This document shows, one piece after another, positions 19,724 to 27,107 of a stretch of 64,000 bases of DNA. The stretch is from Enterococcus italicus DSM 15952 (GTDB lineage Bacteria; Bacillota; Bacilli; Lactobacillales; Enterococcaceae). A program made the position numbers and the translations under genes. The DNA lies in assembly GCF_000185365.1 (NCBI RefSeq), contig NZ_GL622241.1, positions 731,747 through 795,746 of the forward strand. Direction: 5' to 3'. How positions within the stretch are numbered: the first letter of the stretch is position 1; every line of letters begins with the position of its first letter. The notes beneath the pieces are model-generated. The model saw only the letters and a program-made list of their open reading frames with translations. It did no database searches and was not told the DNA's origin.

Positions 19724-20485
19724 ATGGATCAAACAGTATATGTTCACATTGATACAACCAGTAACGTCGTGGTTACACGTGGCATCAATGCAAAAGATTT
19801 CCACTTAGGTGTCGTCCACCCCCCAAAGAACTTATTACTGCTTAATCCTGCAACGGAATACGGCGATTATGAGACACATACTGGCCTGAAGATTATTCGC
19901 GGTGCCGGTGCGGTCGATCGTTACGCGCGATTGGTTACCAAAGGGCGCATGAATGAGGAAAATAAATGGATTGATTTCACTGACGTATCCATGCTAAAAG
20001 AGCTGTCTCCTCTTGAAATTTCGGAGCTGCTTTATTTTGGCCACATGCGCAATCACCTCCACTCACCTTTTTTCTATAAATTGCAAAATAATTTTGTTTA
20101 CTTCGATTTGCCACACGACGTCGCTCGGGTGTATTACCGTTATTTGGATGAGTTTTATCATATTTTAGCCGGTCGCATCAAGCAGTTAGCCATCGCGCGC
20201 ATGAATGAGAAGCGTTCATTCTTTAAGCGCGCGACAACTCTGGATAATTTGCCTGTTGATTTATTAAAGAATTTAAGAGAGCCGATGAAAGAGGGGATGA
20301 TTTTTTGTTTTCATCAGCTCACACAAGATTCGAAAGTATTGTGCATCCCCCTTTTCATTGCTGAAGAAGAGCTTGCAGCCTCGCCCACCATTGCAAGCGA
20401 CATGACTATTGGTAGATTATGCTATCATTTTGACACGCATACTTGGTCATTGGATTTAGAAGAAGAGAACTTATTATTCATTTAA
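19724..20485 (+). CDS. Conserved-looking hypothetical protein, 253 aa
   Basis: I do not recognise this protein. It has no signal peptide or membrane segment and reads as a soluble, mixed alpha/beta protein with aromatic-rich stretches (FVYFDLPHDVARVYYRYLDEF). A GAAAGGGGAAGACG ribosome site precedes the ATG, and codon use resembles its neighbours. It is divergent from srtA with about 160 bases between, and its stop codon lies inside the left arm of repeat R4, shared with the convergent serine hydrolase. Placement beside srtA is positional evidence only. Confidence 0.75.
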   Translation: MDQTVYVHIDTTSNVVVTRGINAKDFHLGVVHPPKNLLLLNPATEYGDYETHTGLKIIRGAGAVDRYARLVTKGRMNEENKWIDFTDVSMLKELSPLEISELLYFGHMRNHLHSPFFYKLQNNFVYFDLPHDVARVYYRYLDEFYHILAGRIKQLAIARMNEKRSFFKRATTLDNLPVDLLKNLREPMKEGMIFCFHQLTQDSKVLCIPLFIAEEELAASPTIASDMTIGRLCYHFDTHTWSLDLEEENLLFI

Positions 20486-20542
20486 AAAAAACCAGAACGT
20501 CCAAAAGTTTGAGATACAACTTTTGGACGTTCTGGTTTTTTT
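20484..20542 (-). repeat. Hairpin repeat R4 (bidirectional terminator)
   Basis: Near-perfect palindrome: arms AAACCAGAACGTCCAAAAGTT and complement, about 25 bp, with A- and T-runs at both ends, so it can terminate both strands. Minus-strand core AAGTTGTATCTCAAACTT. The AACGTCC/GGACGTT pair replaces AACATCC/GGATGTT of R7 with both arms changed, a compensatory change. The GGCTGA box is absent here. Confidence 0.88.
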
Positions 20543-21547
20543 ACTTATCTGATGAGGAAAGCACACTGTTTGTCTGCTCTGTCAGAGCTTCAATCAAGGT
20601 TTGCCCCTCTTCAAACGTTGTATTTTCTTTCGTCAAGATAGCAATCAAATACGACTCGTCATCGCCTAATTCGACCTTCCCGATGCTATTAACCATCCAG
20701 CCGTCCTCATCTTGTAACCAACCATTCTTCAAATAATAATTGGTCGCTCCTTGACTAATACACCAAGCTTGATCTGCCGAGATAGTATTCATTAATGACT
20801 GCAAATAGTCTTGGCTATTCGTCGTTAAGTAGTCCGCTGTCCCAAAAATTGTCGACAGAAGCTTAATTTGATCTTCGGCTGTGGTCTGTGTGTAGCCCCA
20901 GGCATCTGCATTGGCCGTTGTGTCATTCATATCTAATGCTTGATACGTTGACGATAGACTACTATAGCCGCCCAAATCATTGGTTAATAACGATGTGGCT
21001 GCATCGTTGTCACTATTTTCAATCATAGCCGTCAGCAAATTAGCTTGTGTCGTCGATAGCGTTGTTTGCGTAGTGCCATTATTATGTAAGAGTTGCGCTG
21101 CAATACTGACTTTAACAATACTTGCCGTAGAAAAGGTACTGTCAGTCGTCGTATAAGAAACCTCTTGTCCATCAGCATTTAAGATGGCAATTGAATATTG
21201 ACTCGTATACTCTTGGCCCACAGACTGCCATGCTGCTAGTAATTGTTTCTTAAGAGCAGCTTTTTTGGCTGCTTTTTTTTTTCTGCTGCTGATCCACTAG
21301 TTGTTGTCGTTTCATTGTTCGTAAATAAATCAGACAGTGTCGAAGAAACCACCGTCGTGCTCTTGACTGTCACACCGATCAAGCTAAGAAGCAATCCTAG
21401 GAAAAAGATATGTCGCAAACGCTTCTTTGACTGCTTCCATAAAAACCAACTAATCATTGCTAACACTAGTAAGACAGGAATCAGCCAGTGCTGTGTATCA
21501 CTAGTTGTAAAAATCGACCCCAGCAAAACTTCTCCTATCTTATTCAT
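20541..21547 (-). pseudogene. Membrane-anchored class A beta-lactamase-like serine hydrolase, split by a -1 shift at an A10 tract
   Basis: Two reading frames together make one protein of about 335 aa. The first (21547 to 21236, 103 aa) has two hydrophobic segments (about 20-36 and 45-62) and a Thr/Ser linker, then reaches A10-G (complement of 21272-21282) and ends at a stop soon after. The second carries the catalytic domain with SxxK (SIVK), SDN, and KNG in place of KTG. Reading one base back at the A-tract gives an alanine/lysine linker (AAKKAALKK) that continues seamlessly into the hydrolase. The GTG at 21221 has no ribosome site. Either a lesion or assembly slip, phase variation, or programmed frameshifting: the zero-frame A-AAA-AAG heptamer is the dnaX type and GCAGC/GCTGC arms follow it. 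Penicillin-interactive enzyme rather than true beta-lactamase is possible. Confidence 0.75.
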
Positions 21548-21568
21548 TCGTATCCCTCACTTCCATGG

Positions 21569-22126
21569 CTATTCTAGCCGTTTCATTTTACAGAGATTCT
21601 CATGGTCATCTACTAACCCGACAGCTTGCATGAAAGCATAAACTGTTTTGGCACCAACAAATTGAAATCCCTTTGCTTTTAACTCTTGGCTAATCACGTT
21701 TGACAGCTCCGTCTCAGCTGGAATCGCTCGTGCATCCTCAATATCATGGATGATTGGTGTTTGCTTTACAAATGACCAAATATACTGATCAAACGAACCG
21801 TAACTAGCTTGAATGGCTAATACCAATCGAGCATTATGACGGATGGCTTCTATTTTTTTACGATAGCGAATCACCGCTGGATCGTGCATCATTTTCTGTA
21901 TATCTGCCAGTTGCATCAAAGCAACTTTTTCTATCCGCCAGTCAAAGAAACTCGTCGTTAAGGCCGCTCTTTTTTTAAGTACGATGGCCCAGCTCAAGCC
22001 AGCTTGAAAGATTTCAAGTGATAAGGCCTCAAATAATTTTTGATCCTCGTGTACCGGTCTTCCCCATTCTTCATCATGATAGGCCCGTAGTTGTTCTGAC
22101 CCTTGTGCCCATTTGCAACAATCCAT
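21569..22126 (-). CDS. tag: DNA-3-methyladenine glycosylase I
   Basis: Base-excision repair enzyme removing 3-methyladenine. N-terminal CCKWAQGSEQLRAYHDEEWG pattern (zinc cysteine and catalytic Glu region), FQAGLSWAIVLKKR, and the C-terminal FVGAKTVYAFMQAVGLVDDH are family-specific. The ATG at 22126 has GGGAGCGAGG upstream; starts up to 22165 are rejected. The 185-residue length is normal. The zinc site seems complete: paired cysteines at the N terminus and a late H-x-C (ENLCKM) element. Confidence 0.93.
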   Translation of the reverse strand: MDCCKWAQGSEQLRAYHDEEWGRPVHEDQKLFEALSLEIFQAGLSWAIVLKKRAALTTSFFDWRIEKVALMQLADIQKMMHDPAVIRYRKKIEAIRHNARLVLAIQASYGSFDQYIWSFVKQTPIIHDIEDARAIPAETELSNVISQELKAKGFQFVGAKTVYAFMQAVGLVDDHENLCKMKRLE

Positions 22127-22209
22127 TATCCTCGCTCCCTTCATTTTTGAAAGGATACCAGACAATCACTTATAGGTGAATTAAAAGCTTTTTTTCTTAA
22201 ATAAACCAT

Positions 22210-22286
22210 AAAAAGACCATCCGAAAGTTGAAAAAATAACTTCCAAATGGTCTGGTCTTTTTAAGCTGAAGACTTCTTTCTCAGCC
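22210..22286 (-). repeat. Hairpin repeat R5 (terminator after the GlcD-type gene)
   Basis: AAAAGACCA pairs with TGGTCTTTT, and AGACCAT can also pair with ATGGTCT in a second register because one arm carries a duplicated GGTCTGGTC. Minus-strand core AAGTTATTTTTTCAACTT. Preceded on the transcribed strand by GGCTGAGAAAG and TCAGC (5-bp stem). A diverged copy. Confidence 0.75.
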
Positions 22287-22295
22287 TCTTCTATC

Positions 22296-23633
22296 TTATT
22301 TATCCGTGATATCAAATATTTTACCTGGATTTAGGCGATTTTGTGGATCCAACGCTTGCTTAAGTTGGCGCATGACTTGTAATTTAACAGGGTCGATTGC
22401 CTCTTTAAAGTACGGCTTTTTCAATAAACCAATCCCGTGCTCAGCAGAAGGAAGCCCTCCTCGCTTGGCCACTTCTTGATAAATTTGGTGTAAAACCACC
22501 GCCAAGCGCTCTTCCCATTCTTCTTGGGGTAAGCCTTCTCGTAACAAACAAATGTGAATGTTGCCATCGCCTGCATGACCAAAGAAGACTGCCCGTAAAT
22601 TGGACTGCAGGCATACAACTCTTAGACGTTTAATTGTAGCAGTAATTTGATTAATCGGCACGACCACATCCAATGGCTCTTGCTGAGTCACATGCTCGAT
22701 ACCGGCACCGATTGCACCACGCAAACGCCAGATGCGCTGTGCTTGCTCTTCTCTTAATGGTTGAAACGATTGCTTCTTCATTTTCGCACTCGCATCACTT
22801 AGTTGCGTCAATTGTTGCGCGACACTTTCTTCATCTGAGCCATCAAGTGTCAACAATAAGAAACACTCGCCCTCAATTTCAAGAAAGTCTTCGGCTAGAA
22901 ATCGTTCCGCATATCGAATGGCCTCTCGATCAAAAAACTCCAATGCTGCTGGCTGCAAAGAAGAACCTAGAATTTGATAAACAACTGGTGCCAAATCATC
23001 CAACTGTTCAAAGCCAATGACGACACTCACCTTGGCTGCTGGTTTTGGTCGCAATTTTAGTCCTAATTCAGTAATGACTCCTAGTGTACCTTCCGAGCCA
23101 ATAAATAAATCCTTCAAGTCATAACCAGAACTATCTTTGTTGTTTAGACTGCCGACTGCTAGCTTGCTGCCATCTGCAAGAAAAACCACCATGCTCCGAA
23201 TATTCTCACGCGTGACACCATACTTCACGGCACGCATCCCGCCAGCATTAGTCGCTGCTGTCCCACCAATTGTGGCTTGCTTGGATCCAGGGTCGGGCGC
23301 ATAAAAATAAGGCGTTGGCTCAAGATAGTCTTGAATCTCGGCCAAGGTCACACCCGACTGGACATGTAGCGTCAGCGTCTCTTCATCTAATGCCAAGATG
23401 TTGCGATAGTGTTCAAGTGACAACAACCATTCACCTGTCTGCGGGAAGGTCGCACCCGTCAACCCAGTAGAAGCACCGACTGTAATGACGGATTGTTTTT
23501 GAGCAGCTGCTTGCTTTAAATAGTCAGCAATCGCTGCTTCCGTCTCAGGGAAGGCAATCTTTGCCGCTCTTCCTTTTTCACCAGTCACACGATGCGTAAT
23601 ATATTTTTCTGGCACAGTATGTGTATCATTCAT
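22296..23633 (-). CDS. FAD-linked oxidase, GlcD / D-lactate dehydrogenase type
   Basis: PCMH-type flavoprotein oxidising a 2-hydroxy acid. FAD-binding half: VGASTGLTGA, PYFYAPDPGSKQATIGG, ATNAGGMRAVKYG. C-terminal cap: FFGHAGDGNIHICLL with metal or substrate histidines, and SAEHGIGLLKKPY. Length 445 aa matches GlcD rather than longer quinone-dependent enzymes. No glcE/glcF neighbour is present, so the substrate (glycolate, D-lactate or another) is undefined. AAGGAGATAG precedes the ATG. It lies 15 bases after metI and could share its transcript. Confidence 0.87.
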   Translation of the reverse strand: MNDTHTVPEKYITHRVTGEKGRAAKIAFPETEAAIADYLKQAAAQKQSVITVGASTGLTGATFPQTGEWLLSLEHYRNILALDEETLTLHVQSGVTLAEIQDYLEPTPYFYAPDPGSKQATIGGTAATNAGGMRAVKYGVTRENIRSMVVFLADGSKLAVGSLNNKDSSGYDLKDLFIGSEGTLGVITELGLKLRPKPAAKVSVVIGFEQLDDLAPVVYQILGSSLQPAALEFFDREAIRYAERFLAEDFLEIEGECFLLLTLDGSDEESVAQQLTQLSDASAKMKKQSFQPLREEQAQRIWRLRGAIGAGIEHVTQQEPLDVVVPINQITATIKRLRVVCLQSNLRAVFFGHAGDGNIHICLLREGLPQEEWEERLAVVLHQIYQEVAKRGGLPSAEHGIGLLKKPYFKEAIDPVKLQVMRQLKQALDPQNRLNPGKIFDITDK

Positions 23634-23648
23634 ACCGAATCTATCTCC

Positions 23649-24308
23649 TTATTTGGTAAAATAGCGAGCAATCCAATCGCCCAACCATTGAATAATCTGA
23701 ACAATAATCACTAAAATAATAATAACCACAACTAAGACCATCGTCTCGTATCGATTGTAACCATATTGGATAGCCAAATCACCAATCCCACCTGCACCAA
23801 TCGTACCGACCATCGCCGAATACCCAAGTAAACTAACAATCGTCAAGACAATGCCGCGTACCAAAGATGGCAAACTTTCTGGGATGATGACATTGGTAAT
23901 AATCAACCAAGTAGACGCACCTTGTGCCACACTCGCTTCTAAGACACCATGGTCGATTTCTGCAAAGGAGCTCTCTGCCACCCTAGCAAAAAAAGGAATC
24001 GCCGCAATCGACAGCGCAACCGCTCCGCCCATTGGTGTATAGGGATCCCCCAAAAGCAACGCCAACAAAGGCAACAAGGTCACCAATAAAATCAAAAATG
24101 GCAATGACCGCAAAGCGTTGACCAAAAAGCCGACAACTTTATGCAACCACTCATGCTTATGAAACAAGGCATTGTTGGCTAAAAAAAGAATCAAGCCGAC
24201 TAACCCGCCCAATACAACCCCGATGATTGTCGAAATACTCACCATCTTAAACGTATCCCACAAAGCTTGCGGTAAATACTGCTGCAAAATTTCTGTCGTT
24301 GAATCCAT
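23649..24308 (-). CDS. metI: Methionine ABC transporter permease MetI
   Basis: Integral membrane subunit of the methionine importer, 219 aa with about five membrane segments. The EAA-type loop contacting the ATPase is visible in VLEASVAQGASTWLIITNVIIPESLPSL, read as EASVAQGAS and IPESLPSL. Its two-base spacing after metN and position in metQ-metN-metI support the role. Confidence 0.93.
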   Translation of the reverse strand: MDSTTEILQQYLPQALWDTFKMVSISTIIGVVLGGLVGLILFLANNALFHKHEWLHKVVGFLVNALRSLPFLILLVTLLPLLALLLGDPYTPMGGAVALSIAAIPFFARVAESSFAEIDHGVLEASVAQGASTWLIITNVIIPESLPSLVRGIVLTIVSLLGYSAMVGTIGAGGIGDLAIQYGYNRYETMVLVVVIIILVIIVQIIQWLGDWIARYFTK

Positions 24309-24310
24309 CT

Positions 24311-25339
24311 CTACCCCTCCTTCACCACGCGCAATGAGGAAACTTGTTCTTGCATCGAATGAATCGCTTCTTGAACGGCTCCTGGCGTTCCTGTGACATA
24401 GACAAGCAAAATACCAATCGCTTGTTCTTTAATGTATTCGATTTTGCCATGAATAATGCCAATCGACACAGGATAGTTTTTTGAAATGGTCGAAATCAAT
24501 GGATCTAACGTATGATTGCCTTGATAGCGTAACTCCACAATTATTCCTTTTGAAAGAGAGTGACTTAATTCATCAGGAATCGCTAAGTCAAAGTAACGGC
24601 CAACTAAACGCTTCGTGACAGATTCTTTTGGATTGGCAAACACGTCATAGGTAAGCCCTTCTTCAACGACGCGGCCATCTTCCATTACGGCCATCCGATC
24701 AAACAAGCGATGCGCGACTTCTAGCTCATGCGTGATAAAGACAATCGTAATGCCCAGCTCACGGTTGATTTTGGCTAATAACTTCAAAATTTCTTCCGTC
24801 GTCTCGACGTCCAATGCACTCGTTGCTTCATCGCACAGCAAAATTTCCGGATTGTTAATGATTGCTCTGGCAATACCGACCCGCTGCTTTTGGCCGCCTG
24901 ACAAGTTATTAGGATAGTCATGGTACTTATCTTGTAAATCGACCAGTTGCAAGACTTCCTTCACTCGCGCTTCTCGCTGCTCTTTTGGGTAGTTGGCAGC
25001 TTTTAAGGCAAATGTCAGGTTTTGTGCGATGGTTCGATTACTAATCAAATTAAAATGCTGAAAAATCATCCCGACTTTCTTACGAACATCGCGAATAGCC
25101 GCTCCTTTTAGGCTAGTAATATCTTGCCCATCAATCAAGATACGACCCGCTGTCGGACGTTGCAATAAGTTCAACGTCCGAATCAGCGTACTCTTCCCTG
25201 CACCGCTTAAACCTACAATGCCGTAAATTTCACCGGCTTCAATCGTTAGCGTGACATCTTGGACTGCAGCAATTTCTTTTTTTTGCTTTTTAAATGCGAC
25301 CGACACCGCTTGTAATTCAATTTTTGCTTGGTTTGTCAT
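24311..25339 (-). CDS. metN: Methionine ABC transporter ATP-binding protein MetN
   Basis: ATPase driving methionine uptake. Walker A GLSGAGKSTLIRTLN, signature [14 protein letters not shown], Walker B LLCDEATSALD and the H-loop histidine (FITHELEVAH) are intact. The last ~90 residues form an NIL (ACT-like) domain that in MetN senses methionine for trans-inhibition. Length 342 aa is normal. Two bases after metQ. Confidence 0.96.
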   Translation of the reverse strand: MTNQAKIELQAVSVAFKKQKKEIAAVQDVTLTIEAGEIYGIVGLSGAGKSTLIRTLNLLQRPTAGRILIDGQDITSLKGAAIRDVRKKVGMIFQHFNLISNRTIAQNLTFALKAANYPKEQREARVKEVLQLVDLQDKYHDYPNNLSGGQKQRVGIARAIINNPEILLCDEATSALDVETTEEILKLLAKINRELGITIVFITHELEVAHRLFDRMAVMEDGRVVEEGLTYDVFANPKESVTKRLVGRYFDLAIPDELSHSLSKGIIVELRYQGNHTLDPLISTISKNYPVSIGIIHGKIEYIKEQAIGILLVYVTGTPGAVQEAIHSMQEQVSSLRVVKEG

Positions 25340-25341
25340 TC

Positions 25342-26187
25342 TTATTCACTCCAAAAGGCTGGTTTGTCAAAATCTTTAAAGTCTGATTTTGCAATGGCAT
25401 CCTTAAATTCTTGGCTTTCTAATACTTCTTTGACCGCTTTGGCGAAATCAGAGTCGATTTCATCTGTTTGAACGACAAAGACGTTTTTGTAGTTTTCTTT
25501 TAATTTTTCTAGAGCTAGTGCATCAGCTGGATCTAAATCGGCAGCCCATGAATAATTTCCTGGGACTAAAGCAATGTCTACCGTATCCATTGAACGAACC
25601 AATTGTGCAGCATCCAAGGTTTTAAACGTTAGGTTTTTTGGATTTGTCGCGATGTCATCAACTGTTGCTTTGGTTTCATCAATATCGCCTTTCAAAGTAA
25701 TCAAGTTGTTCGCAGCTAATAACTGCAAAGTACGAGCTAGATTTGATGCGTCATTGGCAATGGCAACTGTCGCACCATCTTCTAAATCATCTAAGCTTTT
25801 TAATTTCTTCGAATAAATCCCCATCCCTAGTGTTGGGACTTCTTCAACGACTGATAATTTCAAGTCATTATCTGCAGCGAATTTTTCCAAATACGATGTA
25901 TGTTGGAATAAGTCGGCATCAATTTGTCCACTCGCCAAGGCTTTATTTGGTTGAACATAATCATTAAATAATTTGGTTGTTAATTTAAAGCCTTTTTTCT
26001 CTAATAGTGGGCTGATAACTTTTGTTGCCATGTCGCCATAAGGTCCAGGTGCCACACCGACCACTTTTGTCACTACTTTGTCTGAGTCACTCGTACTCGT
26101 TGCTTCTTTGCTTCCTCCACATGCAGCTAACGTCACCGTTGCTGCTAATCCTAAAGCGATTGCTCCCAATTTCTTAAACCGTTTCAT
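25342..26187 (-). CDS. metQ: Methionine-binding lipoprotein MetQ
   Basis: NlpA-family solute-binding lipoprotein delivering methionine to MetNI. Signal peptide MKRFKKLGAIALGLAATVT ends with lipobox LAAC, so the mature protein starts at that cysteine. The mature domain contains VGVAPGPYGDMA and LDAAQLVRSMDTVDIALVPGNY. The start at 26187 gives a normal signal peptide; ATG 26229 is inside the T-box terminator zone. First gene of metQNI behind the methionine T-box. Confidence 0.94.
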   Translation of the reverse strand: MKRFKKLGAIALGLAATVTLAACGGSKEATSTSDSDKVVTKVVGVAPGPYGDMATKVISPLLEKKGFKLTTKLFNDYVQPNKALASGQIDADLFQHTSYLEKFAADNDLKLSVVEEVPTLGMGIYSKKLKSLDDLEDGATVAIANDASNLARTLQLLAANNLITLKGDIDETKATVDDIATNPKNLTFKTLDAAQLVRSMDTVDIALVPGNYSWAADLDPADALALEKLKENYKNVFVVQTDEIDSDFAKAVKEVLESQEFKDAIAKSDFKDFDKPAFWSE

Positions 26188-26204
26188 TTCCAAAAACCCC
26201 TCTC

Positions 26205-26503
26205 TTTTTTCAATAAAAAAAGCCCCCATCCTTTTTCTCCATTCATCTGAAGAAAAAGGACGAGAGCGTTATGCTTCGTGTGACCACCTTTGTTCGTCGA
26301 ATCCTTACGAACTCAACCTCTACCAGTACCATCATACTGTGTTGCGCTAACGAGCAACGACCGTTGAATGCTTGCTGTGCTCACATCCAAATGCTTCAAG
26401 ACCATCTTCCAATTAGTTCAGCTATCTCTTTTCACCAAAACGAGACTCTCTAAAAACCAAAAAAATTGTACTCTTCTTTTCACCGCATTTTTTTATTGAT
26501 TGA
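26205..26503 (-). promoter_or_regulatory. T-box leader (Met specifier) of metQNI
   Basis: Minus-strand leader. AGAGAGTC and GAAGAGTACAA mark Stem I. The specifier loop reads GGAA-G-ATG-G, with ATG (Met) complementary to 26403-26405. The T-box is AAGGTGGTCACACG (26277-26290), a variant of GGTGGTACCACG. The terminator arms CTCGTCCTTTTTC and GAAAAAGGATGGGGGC with T7 occupy 26214-26264. Uncharged tRNA-Met is expected to favour antitermination and increase methionine uptake. Confidence 0.85.
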
Positions 26504-26508
26504 TTGTA

Positions 26509-26537
26509 AATATAGCCACATTTGCGACATTTGTCAA
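26509..26537 (-). promoter_or_regulatory. metQNI leader promoter
   Basis: Consensus sigma-A promoter on the minus strand: -35 TTGACA (26532-26537), 17-base spacer, -10 TATATT (26509-26514). Transcription would start near 26502, about 45 bases before the AGAGAG of the T-box Stem I. Confidence 0.85.
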
Positions 26538-26676
26538 GAAAGAATGAAAAAATTTTCTGATAATTCGTCACCGCCATCCCATCTGAAAATTCATTATCCT
26601 CTTGTGAAAAGATGGTCATTTGCTAGAAGCTGTGCTACACTTCAAATAACGAGTTTTTTTTAAGGGAGTTTTTGCT

Positions 26677-27090
26677 ATGCGTTTTGAAAAACTAGAGGGA
26701 ATCTTCTATCTTTTATTTGCTTGTGCACTGTTTTTGCCATCGGTCGTCTTTATCATTCATCATCTAGCTCAGCATGCATGGTCGAGTCTGCTTTTGCCAA
26801 TTTTTTTCGTGTTTTTAGCGGTGACACTAGCTTGCTATGCCGCCTCACGATGGCTACATGTCCGACAAAAAAAGACCTATACCAAAATCTATCGAGCCTA
26901 TCTTTTAGTACAGCTAGGGACATTTAGTTATTTGGTAGCGGTGGGGATCTATTTTTCAATCCATCATCTGCATTTTTTGGCAACTGTAAGTGTTGGCATT
27001 GGCAGTATTGCCTCGCTCTTTTCTTTGATTGCTCTATACTTTTTAAAAAAAGATATGAAACAAACGACCGCCTATTATCTGAATAGATAA
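26677..27090 (+). CDS. Small integral membrane protein, four membrane segments, unknown function
   Basis: A 137-residue hydrophobic protein with four predicted membrane helices (about 8-30, 36-55, 72-93, 99-121) and a short basic cytoplasmic loop (RQKKTYTKIYR). No known family recognised. AAGGGAG precedes the ATG. It is divergent from metQNI, and its stop codon lies inside the hairpin at 27062-27103 that also terminates the convergent oleate hydratase gene. It could be an orphan membrane protein of the oleate hydratase locus; that is position only. Confidence 0.72.
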   Translation: MRFEKLEGIFYLLFACALFLPSVVFIIHHLAQHAWSSLLLPIFFVFLAVTLACYAASRWLHVRQKKTYTKIYRAYLLVQLGTFSYLVAVGIYFSIHHLHFLATVSVGIGSIASLFSLIALYFLKKDMKQTTAYYLNR

Positions 27091-27103
27091 TAAACGGTCG
27101 TTT
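27062..27103. terminator. Bidirectional terminator overlapping a stop codon
   Basis: Perfect outer arms AAACGACCG (27062-27070) and CGGTCGTTT (27095-27103) plus perfect inner arms TATTATCT/AGATAATA (27073-27080, 27085-27092), loop GAAT. The TAA stop of the plus-strand gene (27088-27090) is inside the inner arm. It serves both convergent genes. Confidence 0.85.
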
Positions 27104-27107
27104 TTAT

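Noticed and set aside
19569..19757. 62-codon minus-strand open frame upstream of srtA
   Set aside because: Covers the divergent promoter region and start of the plus-strand gene; no ribosome site.
20541..21221. Free-standing beta-lactamase gene starting at GTG 21221
   Set aside because: No ribosome site, and the upstream frame joins it at the A-tract with a continuous linker; treated as one split gene.
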